Under the pieces are notes generated by a model. The model made no database searches and was not told where the DNA came from. It was given only the letters and a program-made list of their open reading frames with translations. Below are positions 54,727 through 63,783 of a stretch of 64,000 bases of DNA, piece after piece. Every line of letters starts with the position of its first letter. Position 1 is the first letter of the stretch. The position numbers and the translations under genes are program-made. Origin of the DNA: Rufibacter radiotolerans (GTDB lineage: Bacteria; Bacteroidota; Bacteroidia; Cytophagales; Hymenobacteraceae); NCBI RefSeq assembly GCF_001078055.1, contig NZ_CP010777.1, positions 1,014,408 through 1,078,407 on the forward strand. Direction: 5' to 3'.

Positions 54727-56568
54727 ATGAAAAGAAATATCTTAAAAAGCTTTATCATCCCGCTTAGTCTTAGTGGTTTGATGGCCATAAGCTCCTGCGA
54801 AAACTACCTGGAAGTTGAAAATCCTTCTACGCTGTCACAGGACGCCATTTTTAATAGTGTTGGTTATACAGAGTCTGCCATAACCGGTATTTACAACATG
54901 CTGCCCGGTGATGACGGGTACGGAAGCAGGATCTCCACGCTTTTCCCCAATGGGTCTGATGACTTCAAACTTGGAGGAGACTTTGACCCTATTTCAAGAA
55001 GTGGTATTGCCCATTTTGAGGTAGGCGCCGGTTATACTGATTTGCAGAATCCTTTCCTGCAACTGTACAGAGGAATTGAACGCGCCAACATCTGTATCAA
55101 ATACATTCCGCTTTCTTCCCTTTACACCAGTGGTACCCCTGCCCAGCAAACGACCATGCGCCGTTTCTTAGGCGAGGCCCTTACGCTTAGAGCGCAGTTC
55201 TATTATGAACTGATCAGAAACTGGGGAGATGTGCCTGCCCAGTTTGAGCCTTCCGCCGATATGCCTGACCTGTACCTGCCAAAAGCAAACCAGGATGAGA
55301 TCTATGACCGACTGTTAGCTGATCTGGCTACTGCTTCTGAATTGGTTCCCTGGAGAGGAGAGTCTGGTTCCCCCACTACCCGGGTGACCAAAGGGGCTGT
55401 AAAAGGACTGCGTGCCAGAATAGCCCTGGCCCGTGGCGGGTATGCCTTAAGAAGAGAAAGCAAGATTGTAGAGCGCAGAGCCAATTATAAGGAGTTCTAC
55501 CAGATTGCCAGAGATGAGGCCTGGGCTGTCATCCAAAGCAAACAACATGCCCTGAACCCAAGCTTTGAGAACGTATTCAGAAGCTTACATGGCAACGGGG
55601 TAACGGATGCGACCTATGAGCATGTGTGGCAAGTGGGCGCCTTCGGCGGAAATGCCCGTACTGATACGAAACTTGGGTATGGAAACGGCCCAAGAATTGC
55701 CGAGGCAAGTACCTATGGTCGTGCCAACGGCCTGGTAGAAGCGGTGCCCACCTACTTCTATGAGTTTGACTCCATTGGAGATTCGAGAAGAGACGTGACG
55801 CTTGCCTACTTCCAGGTAGACACCAAAGCCAACAATGACAATAAATTACTGACTACCCCTCTGTTGATGAGAGAAGGTAAATTCAGAAAATACTGGACCA
55901 ACATTGCCGGTACCAACCAGACCCTAGGCATTAACTGGCCCCTTATCAGATATGCAGATGTTCTATTGATGTTTGCTGAAGCGGAGAATGAACTGAACGG
56001 ACCTACGGCAGCAGCAAAGGCGGCCCTGGAAGAAGTGAGAAAAAGAGCCTTCATTGACCAGTATGAGAACAGAATGCCTGCTACCCCATCTAATAAGGAT
56101 GATTTCTTCAGAGCCATTGTGCAGGAGCGCTATCTTGAGTTCGGGGGAGAGGGAGTCCGGAAGTATGACCTTATCCGCTGGAACCTGTTAGAGGCAAGAA
56201 TCCTGGAAGTAAGAGCCGATCTACGGGCCATGATGGACGGTACCGGTCGGTATGCCAACGTACCCCAGTATGTGTTCTACAAGCCTACGCCGTTGTTAGG
56301 TCCTAACGCTTCTGCCCGCCAGGAAATGCTGGACTTCAATTTGTTCGGAGGAAATGTGACCAAGGTCATGTATGAACCTTCTTCCATTACCACTGCCCCA
56401 GACGGGTACACCAGAATAAGTTGGAGAACCTCTATCACAGAGGCCCATATTACCGGACCCACCAGAGGTTTTGCCAGCCAGTTCAAGAAGAACCACTCTG
56501 AGCTGTTCCCAATTTTCAACGGGATCATAAGCCAGAACTACAGATTAACGCAAGACTACGGGTATTAA
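54727..56568 (+). CDS. SusD/RagB-like lipoprotein of the pectin locus
   Basis: A 613-residue surface lipoprotein (MKRNILKSFIIPLSLSGLMAISSC, lipobox Cys). It starts 18 bp after SusC. SusD marks are YLEVENPSTLSQDAIFNSVGYTESAITGIYNM, FLGEALTLRAQFYYELIRNWGDVPAQF, PLIRYADVLLMFAEAENELNG and IVQERYLEFGGEGVRKYDLIRWNLL. It would bind homogalacturonan fragments at the mouth of SusC. Co-transcribed with the SusC gene and the next lipoprotein. Confidence 0.94.
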   Translation: MKRNILKSFIIPLSLSGLMAISSCENYLEVENPSTLSQDAIFNSVGYTESAITGIYNMLPGDDGYGSRISTLFPNGSDDFKLGGDFDPISRSGIAHFEVGAGYTDLQNPFLQLYRGIERANICIKYIPLSSLYTSGTPAQQTTMRRFLGEALTLRAQFYYELIRNWGDVPAQFEPSADMPDLYLPKANQDEIYDRLLADLATASELVPWRGESGSPTTRVTKGAVKGLRARIALARGGYALRRESKIVERRANYKEFYQIARDEAWAVIQSKQHALNPSFENVFRSLHGNGVTDATYEHVWQVGAFGGNARTDTKLGYGNGPRIAEASTYGRANGLVEAVPTYFYEFDSIGDSRRDVTLAYFQVDTKANNDNKLLTTPLLMREGKFRKYWTNIAGTNQTLGINWPLIRYADVLLMFAEAENELNGPTAAAKAALEEVRKRAFIDQYENRMPATPSNKDDFFRAIVQERYLEFGGEGVRKYDLIRWNLLEARILEVRADLRAMMDGTGRYANVPQYVFYKPTPLLGPNASARQEMLDFNLFGGNVTKVMYEPSSITTAPDGYTRISWRTSITEAHITGPTRGFASQFKKNHSELFPIFNGIISQNYRLTQDYGY

Positions 56569-56600
56569 TAAAAGCTTTTGACTTATAATCAGATATAGAA

Positions 56601-58205
56601 ATGAAGACATTACGTTCAAAGTTTTTTCAATTAATATACCCAGTAGGTTTGCTGCTGGTGCTGGGCATAGCTTCCTGTAAGGAAGACGAGGAAAACCTGG
56701 AGCCCATGCGCATGTTCCAGCCTGCTGGCGTGATTGCTTCCACCAGCGGTGAATCTGAGGTGAAACTATCCTGGAAAACCCCGCCAAATACCGTAGCCGG
56801 TAAGGTGTCCTATTCAGTGGAAGTAGCCAAAGACACCCTCTTTGCTACACCAATCGTGTTTACCGGGGTAACAGATACTACGGCCATCACGATCACCGAT
56901 GATAAGTTAACTCCCAAGGAATTCTACTTTGCCCGGGTTAGAACTATCTCCAAGGACAATAGCGGGGAGCAGTCAAAGCCATTGACCAGTAACCGTTTCT
57001 CCATCAGAGGGGCACAGTTGTTCCTGGACAACCCGGTGAAAAGCACAGATGTGTCTGACCGGGCGGTACGGTTACGCTTTACCTCTAGAACGGAGCTTAC
57101 TAAAATTGTGCTTACCAGTGCCACAGGCGCCCCTAGAGAAATTACTCTAACTCAGGCAGATTTAGCTTCAGGAACAGTTCTGGTAGATAACCTGGCTTCC
57201 AAAACTTCCTACACGGCAGAGATCTTCGCTGGTGCTAAAAGCAGAGGTACTACCACTTTCAGAACCAGTGAGCCACTTGCCGGTAACCTCATTGATTTGA
57301 GAGGAATCCTCAACAGACCAGGTGTATTGCAGGACACCCTCCCGCAAATCCCGAATGGCAGTACGGTCATTCTGAAGCGTGGGGTCACGTATAACATCAC
57401 CTCTGCTATCAGCCTTGATAAATCAGTGACGATCACCAGCGGATCAGATTTAACGGAGCAGAACCTGGCTTCTATTTACATGACAAGTAACTTCGCTATC
57501 ACCGCCGGAAGCAACATAGACTATCTTGTTTTCAAGGATGTGAACATGAGCAGTGACAACGCAACCTCTAAATACGTGTTCAATATCAATACTGCCTCTA
57601 CCATCAAAACCATGACCTTTGATAACGTAAGGGCCAGCATGTTCAGAGGCATTGTAAGGTTACAGACTTCGCCAGTGACCATCACAGATTTCACGGTGAA
57701 TAACAGCGTGATGGATAGCCTTGGAAGCTATGGCGTGATCAACGTAGATGTGGTGACCTCCAAAGTAGAGAACATTGTGATCAAAAACTCCACTATCTAC
57801 AAAGCAGAGAAAATTGTCACCAGTAGAAACAATTCTACCTCTGTGCTGATAGAGAACGTGACCGTGAATGAGTCACCTTTGGCAGGTGGTTACCTGGTGG
57901 ATTATTCAACGTCGCCTACCAACAATGTGACCAATGGCATCAAGATCAAAAACTCTATTCTGGGTATTGGGAAAAACGGAAGCCAGGCCATTAGGGGAGT
58001 AAGAGCCAATGCTGCCACTTTGGTAGAGGCTACTGGTACCTATACCACCGCAGATTACGTGGCCACGTCTAACCAAATCCCTGGGGTGACACCTTATTCT
58101 GCTACCTCCCTCAACTTGTGGCAAGATCCTAAAAACGGAAACTTCCGCCTTAAAGATGCCGCCTTCCCGGGCAAAGCCACGGCAGGTGACCCAAGATGGA
58201 GATAA
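56601..58205 (+). CDS. Surface lipoprotein with FnIII-like and DUF4957/DUF5123-like beta-helix parts
   Basis: A 534-residue lipoprotein (LLLVLGIASCKEDEE). Residues about 40-135 look like a fibronectin type III domain (VIASTSGESEVKLSWKTPPN...FYFARVRTISKDNSGEQSK) and 140-215 like a second Ig fold. The region 225-500 has beta-helix repeats (SVTITSGSDL, YLVFKDVNMSSDN, TMTFDNVRASMFRGIVRL, IVIKNSTIY, VLIENVTV), as in DUF4957/DUF5123 proteins of pectin loci. It lacks the PL1 catalytic pattern, so I favour a binding role (SGBP-like). The end NLWQDPKNGNFRLKDAAFPGKATAGDPRW is conserved in that family. Confidence 0.82.
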   Translation: MKTLRSKFFQLIYPVGLLLVLGIASCKEDEENLEPMRMFQPAGVIASTSGESEVKLSWKTPPNTVAGKVSYSVEVAKDTLFATPIVFTGVTDTTAITITDDKLTPKEFYFARVRTISKDNSGEQSKPLTSNRFSIRGAQLFLDNPVKSTDVSDRAVRLRFTSRTELTKIVLTSATGAPREITLTQADLASGTVLVDNLASKTSYTAEIFAGAKSRGTTTFRTSEPLAGNLIDLRGILNRPGVLQDTLPQIPNGSTVILKRGVTYNITSAISLDKSVTITSGSDLTEQNLASIYMTSNFAITAGSNIDYLVFKDVNMSSDNATSKYVFNINTASTIKTMTFDNVRASMFRGIVRLQTSPVTITDFTVNNSVMDSLGSYGVINVDVVTSKVENIVIKNSTIYKAEKIVTSRNNSTSVLIENVTVNESPLAGGYLVDYSTSPTNNVTNGIKIKNSILGIGKNGSQAIRGVRANAATLVEATGTYTTADYVATSNQIPGVTPYSATSLNLWQDPKNGNFRLKDAAFPGKATAGDPRWR

Positions 58206-58263
58206 TTTAGTAATCATCAGGTGCCGCCTCTCCCGTAGGCGGCACCTGAATTATTGTTTTGAA

Positions 58264-59751
58264 ATGAACACCTCCCCCCTTAAAGTCAGTACGCTTTTAC
58301 TTCTCCTGGGCATTTTAATCAGCCTGTCCTTTACAGATTGCAAAGGCTCGCAGCAAGACCCTAAACCGGTACAGGAAGAAGTGGGTCCCACCCCGGTGCA
58401 GGAAACTGCCCTGGCGTTCCCGGGGGCCGAAGGATTTGGGAAGGATGTAACCGGCGGCAGGGGAGGAGCCGTGGTGTATGTCAACAACTTAAATGATGCT
58501 GGCGCCGGCAGCTTACGGGAGGCCGTGAACAAGACCGGGGCCAGAATCATTCTCTTCAAAGTATCTGGCACCATCGCCTTAAAGTCTAACCTGACTATTA
58601 ACTACGGCAACGTGACCCTGGCCGGACAAACCGCGCCCGGTGACGGTATTACGCTTAAGAATTACCCGGTTACCGTGAACGCAGATAACGTGATCATCCG
58701 GTTCCTGCGGTTCAGGATGGGAGACGAGGGCGACCAGGAAGCAGACGCCCTGGGCGGACGGTTCCATAAAAACATTATCGTGGACCATTGCTCCATGAGT
58801 TGGTCTACGGATGAATGCGTGTCTTTCTACAACAATGAGAATTTCACCATGCAGTGGTCTATCATCGCGGAAAGCCTCCGGATTTCGGTGCATGACAAAG
58901 GAGCCCATGGCTATGGCGGCATCTGGGGAGGAAAAAACGCCTCTTTCCACCACAACTTAATGGCCCACCATGATAGCCGCGACCCCCGCTATGGCGAGGA
59001 AGCCGGAAAGGCGTTCGCCCTCACCGACCTGGTGGATGTGCGCAACAACGTCTTCTACAACTGGGGCCCTACCAACAATGCCTATGGTGGAGAGGCCATG
59101 AACATCAACATTGTCAACAACTACTACAAGCCAGGTCCGGCTTCCACCAAACTGGACCGCATCTTCTCCCCTGACAAGAACAAGATTTCCGGCACCGAGG
59201 TCTATGACATCTGGGGCAAGTTCTTTATTGACGGCAACGTGGTGGAGGGCAGAACCAACCCAACCAATGATAACTGGACCTTCGGCGTGTACAACCAGTT
59301 CCACGGCAGCTACGGCACTGTCTCAGAAACCGACAAAGCCGCCATGCGCCGGGCAACTCCGCACCCCATTAACAACAATGTGGCTACCCACACTGCGCTT
59401 GATGCTTACAGCAAAGTGCTGGCCTGGGCAGGCGCTTCCCTGAAACGTGATGCCGTGGATATGCGGGTGCTGGACAACGTGCAGAAAAAGACGTTCTCCT
59501 TTGCCGGCTCCAAAGGCAGCACCAACGGGATCATTGACTCGCAGGCAGACGTGGGCGGCTGGCCTGAACTCCAGTCTTTGGCGCCGCCGATAGACACAGA
59601 CAATGACGGCATGCCCGATGACTGGGAAAAAGCCATGAAACTGGACCCTGCCAAACCCCAGGCCAACGGTAAGCACCTGAGCACCGGGTATGACAACGTG
59701 GAGGTATACCTCAACAGCCTGGTAAAGCAGATCATTGAAGGCCAGAAATAA
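58264..59751 (+). CDS. Pectate lyase, PL1 family, lipoprotein
   Basis: Cleaves polygalacturonate by beta-elimination, Ca-dependent. From the ATG at 58264 (MNTSPLKVSTLLLLLGILISLSFTDC, lipobox Cys) it has 495 residues; an ATG at 58156 lies inside the previous gene. PL1 features: AFPGAEGFGKDVTGGRGGAVVYVNNLNDAGAGSLREAV, NVTLAGQTAPGDGI, VDHCSMSWSTDE (Ca-binding Asp) and HHNLMAHHDSRDPRYG with the catalytic Arg. The C-terminus DTDNDGMPDDWEKAMKLDPAKPQ is a Ca-binding dockerin-like/EF-hand loop. Paralogue of the enzyme at 61360. Confidence 0.94.
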   Translation: MNTSPLKVSTLLLLLGILISLSFTDCKGSQQDPKPVQEEVGPTPVQETALAFPGAEGFGKDVTGGRGGAVVYVNNLNDAGAGSLREAVNKTGARIILFKVSGTIALKSNLTINYGNVTLAGQTAPGDGITLKNYPVTVNADNVIIRFLRFRMGDEGDQEADALGGRFHKNIIVDHCSMSWSTDECVSFYNNENFTMQWSIIAESLRISVHDKGAHGYGGIWGGKNASFHHNLMAHHDSRDPRYGEEAGKAFALTDLVDVRNNVFYNWGPTNNAYGGEAMNINIVNNYYKPGPASTKLDRIFSPDKNKISGTEVYDIWGKFFIDGNVVEGRTNPTNDNWTFGVYNQFHGSYGTVSETDKAAMRRATPHPINNNVATHTALDAYSKVLAWAGASLKRDAVDMRVLDNVQKKTFSFAGSKGSTNGIIDSQADVGGWPELQSLAPPIDTDNDGMPDDWEKAMKLDPAKPQANGKHLSTGYDNVEVYLNSLVKQIIEGQK

Positions 59752-59756
59752 AAATC

Positions 59757-59795
59757 CGTTTTAAGGCCGTTTTCTTGAAAACAGGCTCAAAACAG
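59757..59795 (+). terminator. Hairpin after first pectate lyase, TTTTAAGGCCGTTTT family
   Basis: CGTTTTAAGGCCGTTTT (59757-59773) pairs with AAAACAGGCTCAAAACAG (59778-59795) with mismatches, 6 bp after the stop. It could end or attenuate the susC-initiated transcript before the DUF4861 gene. Confidence 0.5.
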
Positions 59796-59921
59796 AAAGC
59801 TGGAACCGCCTGCCGGTTTTAGCCCGAAGTGCTAAGATTACACGGGCTGACAACCCAGAATTCTGCCGCTATTCAAAACCAAAGCAGCAGTCTTATGAAC
59901 CTTTGATTTATCACTTGAACT

Positions 59922-61211
59922 ATGATTAGAAAGTACCCTTCCTGGTTGACCCTATTAGCTGGCTTGTTCCTGCTCCTTCATTTTGGTTGCACCTCAAGCA
60001 AGCCTTCTGCTTCAGCTGAATTCCCTGAGTCGTTCACGGTGCAGGTAACCAACCCGCTTAAGCGCCAGCGGGGGAATGTATTGGTCCTGATCAAGGAAAC
60101 CGATCTGCCCAAGCAGGGCGCTGGCTTTAACCGGAATGCGTTTATCGTGACCGATGGCGCCACCGAGGTTCCCAGCCAATACAACGCCAAAGATACCTTT
60201 AACAAGGGCATCGGCTTGGTCTTGGATAACATGAAGGCAGGGGAGACCCGGCAACTCACCGTGAGGTTCAACAAGACCGGCACCAACAAACACACCTACA
60301 CCAAGCGCACCCAGGCCGAACTCTCCAAGAAAGTGGGCGGCAAGTTTGAGAACCGCAAATACATTGGCGGCACCTTCCAGAACATTGACTCCCTGCGTGT
60401 GCCCGATGAGGTAACGGACCACTCCTTCTTCCTGCGCTATGAAGGCCCGGGTTGGGAATCTGACAAGGTGGCCTACCGTTTTTACCTGGACTGGCGCAAT
60501 GGCGTGGACGTATTCGGGAAAAAGACCAACAACATGGTGTTGCAGCAGGTGGGCCTGGACGGGTATGATTCTTACCACAACGCGCAGCCCTGGGGCATGG
60601 ACATCCTGAAGGTAGGCAAAGCCCTGGGCGTTGGGTCATTGGCCATTTTTGAGAACGGAAAGGCCGTGCGCGTAGAGAAAACCGACAGCACCTACAGCAA
60701 AATCACCCAGAACGGAGACGTCTATTCCTCTATTCTTACCGACTACTACGGCTGGCAAGTGGCAGGCCAAAAACTGAACGTCCATTCGCAACTCAGCATC
60801 CACGGCGGCACCCGGCTCACGCACCACCAACTACGCATTGAAAACGGGCAGCCCCAAAACATCAGCACGGGGGTAATCAAAGACAAGGCTGCTAAACTGG
60901 TTTCCTCCAGGGGAGAGGCCGGGAAAAGCTACGGCTACATTGCCACCTATGGCGCTCAGACCCTGAATACACCGCCAGACAACGTGGGCATTGCTGTTTT
61001 CTTCAAGCCCCAGGACCTGATCAGTATCACCGAGGATCCCTTGAACCACGTGGTGCAGCTCAAGCCCTCCAACGGACAGGCCGAGTATTACTTCCTGGCC
61101 GCCTGGGAACTGGAGCCCAATGGCATTAAAACTGAAAAGCAGTTTCACCAATACCTGACCCAGGTAGCCGAAGACCTGGCCAACCCGGTGCTGGTGAAAG
61201 TAAGGAAATAG
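59922..61211 (+). CDS. DUF4861-like secreted protein
   Basis: A 429-residue lipoprotein (MIRKYPSWLTLLAGLFLLLHFGC). The sequence FTVQVTNPLKRQRGNVLVLIKETDL, FFLRYEGPGWESDKVAYRFYLDWRNGVDVFGKK, YDSYHNAQPWGMDILKVGKALGVGSLAIFENG and the closing region EYYFLAAWELEPNGIKTEKQFHQYL match what I recall of DUF4861 proteins, which occur in pectin, alginate and other uronate loci. Some may be glycan-active enzymes; no reaction is established by this sequence alone. Set between the two pectate lyases, so a role on pectin oligosaccharides is likely. Confidence 0.8.
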   Translation: MIRKYPSWLTLLAGLFLLLHFGCTSSKPSASAEFPESFTVQVTNPLKRQRGNVLVLIKETDLPKQGAGFNRNAFIVTDGATEVPSQYNAKDTFNKGIGLVLDNMKAGETRQLTVRFNKTGTNKHTYTKRTQAELSKKVGGKFENRKYIGGTFQNIDSLRVPDEVTDHSFFLRYEGPGWESDKVAYRFYLDWRNGVDVFGKKTNNMVLQQVGLDGYDSYHNAQPWGMDILKVGKALGVGSLAIFENGKAVRVEKTDSTYSKITQNGDVYSSILTDYYGWQVAGQKLNVHSQLSIHGGTRLTHHQLRIENGQPQNISTGVIKDKAAKLVSSRGEAGKSYGYIATYGAQTLNTPPDNVGIAVFFKPQDLISITEDPLNHVVQLKPSNGQAEYYFLAAWELEPNGIKTEKQFHQYLTQVAEDLANPVLVKVRK

Positions 61212-61359
61212 AAGGCCCTGGGCCCTCCCGTTCTGAGCACGTTTTGGCCAAAACAGGCTTAAAACAGAGAGCAAGAAATAAAGTTAACGCAAGCCTGCGT
61301 GTTCTTTTCTTAAAGAAATAAGAAGACCACCGGGTTTTATCCTAGCAAACAAAGTACCC

Positions 61360-62760
61360 ATGAATACACACCGTACCTTTTCTAAAATAGCCCTGCTGGG
61401 CGTTGCCTTCCAGTGTTTCAGCCTGACCGGATGCGCGCAGAAAGCCATTCCGGTGGCCGCGCCCCCTACCCCAAAGGCGACTACCAACCCTGAGGCAAGC
61501 AAGGCCCTGGCGTTCCCGGGGGCCGAAGGCTTCGGGAAGTTCACGACCGGCGGCCGCGGCGGACAGGTAGTGGTGGTATCAAACCTGAATGACAACGGAC
61601 CCGGCAGCCTGCGTGAAGCCATCCGGAAGAAAGGGCCCCGCATCATTGTCTTCTCCGTTTCCGGGAACATTCTCCTGGAATCTGCTTTGGACATCAACAA
61701 CGGTGATTTGACCATTGCCGGGCAATCAGCGCCTGGTGACGGCATCTGTATTCAGAACTACCCGGTCAGCGTGAAAGGCGATAACGTGATTATTAGGTAC
61801 ATGCGCTTCCGGCTAGGGAACAAGGCCGCGCAGCAGGCCGATGCCCTTGGCGCTAACAAAGGGGCCAATAACATCATCATTGACCATTGCTCCATGGGTT
61901 GGGCCACCGATGAAAGCGCTTCTTTTTACCGCAACCAGAATTTCACGCTGCAGTGGAGTATCATTTCTGAAAGCCTGAACGCGTCAGTACACGCCAAGGG
62001 AGAGCATGGCTACGGCGGGATCTGGGGCGGCAGAGGAGCCTCGTTCCACCACAACCTCATGGCCAGCCACAACAGCAGAACCCCACGGTTCAGCGGTTCT
62101 ACCACCACGCCCAACACGCCAGACGAACTGGTAGATTTTACCAACAACGTGATCTATAACTGGGGCCAGAACAACATCTACGGCGGCGAGAAAGGCCGCT
62201 ACAACATGGTCAACAACTACTACAAGGCTGGTGCCGCCACACCTAAGTCCAAAACCAACCGTTTGGTGAACCCCTCGCAGCCCTACGGCAAGTTCTACGT
62301 GGCCGGTAACCACATTGAGGGCTTCCCGGAGATTTCCAAAGACAACTGGGCCGGCGGCGTGCAGTGTGATCACCCAGACTCCGTGAAAACCACCAAAGCC
62401 TTTGCCGTAACGGCAGTGCCCGCGCAGGAGGCCAAAGCCGCGTTTGAGGCGGTGCTCAACAACGCTGGCGCCAGCCTGAAACGGGATGCCGTAGATGCCC
62501 GGGTGGTAGCCGAAGTACGCTCCGGAAAATCTACCAACGGCAAAAAACAGAACGGCATCATTGACTCGCAGCAGGAAGTAGGCGGGTGGCCTGTTTTAAA
62601 ATCGGTTCCGGCGCCTGAGGATAAAGACCAGGACGGCATGCCCGATGCCTGGGAACTGAAGCAAAAGTTGGACCCTACCAAAGCCACCGATGCCGCGGCG
62701 TTCACCTTAGACAAACAGTACTCCAACGTGGAGGTGTATCTCAACAGTCTGGTTAAGTAG
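61360..62760 (+). CDS. Pectate lyase, PL1 family, lipoprotein, second copy
   Basis: A 466-residue enzyme with lipobox (CFSLTGC). It has the same motif order as the enzyme at 58264: AFPGAEGFGKFTTGGRGGQVVVVSNLNDNGPGSLREAI, LTIAGQSAPGDGI, IDHCSMGWATDESASFYRNQNFTLQW, HHNLMASHNSRTPRFSG with the catalytic Arg, and DKDQDGMPDAWELKQKLDP near the C-terminus. The two are clearly paralogous but diverged throughout, so they may differ in methylation preference or processivity. It is followed 9 bp later by the pectinesterase. Confidence 0.94.
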   Translation: MNTHRTFSKIALLGVAFQCFSLTGCAQKAIPVAAPPTPKATTNPEASKALAFPGAEGFGKFTTGGRGGQVVVVSNLNDNGPGSLREAIRKKGPRIIVFSVSGNILLESALDINNGDLTIAGQSAPGDGICIQNYPVSVKGDNVIIRYMRFRLGNKAAQQADALGANKGANNIIIDHCSMGWATDESASFYRNQNFTLQWSIISESLNASVHAKGEHGYGGIWGGRGASFHHNLMASHNSRTPRFSGSTTTPNTPDELVDFTNNVIYNWGQNNIYGGEKGRYNMVNNYYKAGAATPKSKTNRLVNPSQPYGKFYVAGNHIEGFPEISKDNWAGGVQCDHPDSVKTTKAFAVTAVPAQEAKAAFEAVLNNAGASLKRDAVDARVVAEVRSGKSTNGKKQNGIIDSQQEVGGWPVLKSVPAPEDKDQDGMPDAWELKQKLDPTKATDAAAFTLDKQYSNVEVYLNSLVK

Positions 62761-62769
62761 AAAGACCTC

Positions 62770-63714
62770 ATGAAGAAGTGGACAGCGGTATTCTTTTTGG
62801 CCTTGCTAGGTTTCCTGGCCCAGGCGCAGCAGAAAAAGCTGGTGGTGGCCCAGGACGGAAGCGGGGACTACACTACCATCCAGACCGCCCTGGACGCTAT
62901 TCCCGCGTTCCCGGAAGAGCGCCTGGAAATCCATATCAAAAACGGCGTCTACAAAGAGAAACTGGTCATCTCCTCCTGGAAAACCAGGATCTCCTTCATC
63001 GGGGAAGACCGCGACAAAACCATCATTGTCTGGGATGATTATTCCGGCAAGGGGGCCATTAACACCTTTACGTCTTACACCGTGCTGGTGCAGGGCAATG
63101 AATTCCGGGCCGAGAATATCACCTTTGAGAACAGTGCCGGTCCGGTAGGGCAGGCCGTGGCGCTGCACGTAGAAGCCGACCGCTGCGTATTCAAAAACTG
63201 CCGCATTCTGGGCAACCAGGACACTATTTACGCCGGGGTTGACAACAGCCGCCAGTACTACGTGAACTGCTACATCGAGGGTACTACTGACTTTATCTTC
63301 GGGCCGGCCACGGCGGTGTTTGAGAACTGCACCATCCATTGCAAGAAGAACTCCTACATCACCGCCGCCTCTACGCCTCAGGGCCAGCCTTACGGGTTTG
63401 TGTTTTTAAACTGCAAGCTCACCGCTTCCCCAGAGGCGACCAAAGTGTACCTGGGCCGTCCTTGGCGGCCTTACGCCCAGACGGTGTTCCTGAACACCGA
63501 GATGGGCGCCTTCATCAGGCCCGAAGGCTGGCATAATTGGAAGAAACCCGAGGCCGAGAAAACCACCTTTTACGCCGAATACAAATCCAAAGGTCCGGGC
63601 GCGGCCCCAGACAAACGTGAAAAATGGTCCAGGCAACTGAGCAGAAAAGAGGCGAAAAGATTCAAACCCGAAATCGTGTTGGCCGGCCAGGACAAGTGGA
63701 ACCCCACTAAATAA
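62770..63714 (+). CDS. Pectinesterase (pectin methylesterase), CE8 family
   Basis: Removes methyl esters from homogalacturonan, which makes it a substrate for the pectate lyases. The 314-residue secreted protein (MKKWTAVFFLALLGFLAQAQ, signal peptidase I type) has GSGDYTTIQTALDAIP, the catalytic Asp motifs ILGNQDTIYAG and GTTDFIFGPATAVFENC, and the substrate Arg/Trp in VYLGRPWRPYAQTVFLN. Length is standard for bacterial CE8. The start overlaps no gene; 9 bp separate it from the lyase stop. Confidence 0.95.
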   Translation: MKKWTAVFFLALLGFLAQAQQKKLVVAQDGSGDYTTIQTALDAIPAFPEERLEIHIKNGVYKEKLVISSWKTRISFIGEDRDKTIIVWDDYSGKGAINTFTSYTVLVQGNEFRAENITFENSAGPVGQAVALHVEADRCVFKNCRILGNQDTIYAGVDNSRQYYVNCYIEGTTDFIFGPATAVFENCTIHCKKNSYITAASTPQGQPYGFVFLNCKLTASPEATKVYLGRPWRPYAQTVFLNTEMGAFIRPEGWHNWKKPEAEKTTFYAEYKSKGPGAAPDKREKWSRQLSRKEAKRFKPEIVLAGQDKWNPTK

Positions 63715-63721
63715 CCAGCCT

Positions 63722-63758
63722 GCGTTTTAAGGTCGTTTTTGCCAAAACCGGTCAAAAC
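63722..63758 (+). terminator. Hairpin after pectinesterase, TTTTAAGGTCG variant
   Basis: GCGTTTTAAGGTCGTTTT with its imperfect complement AAAACCGGTCAAAACC lies 7 bp after the stop. It is a degenerate member of the family and a weak terminator at best. Confidence 0.4.
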
Positions 63759-63783
63759 CAGCCTCCCAAAAATTGAACAGATA

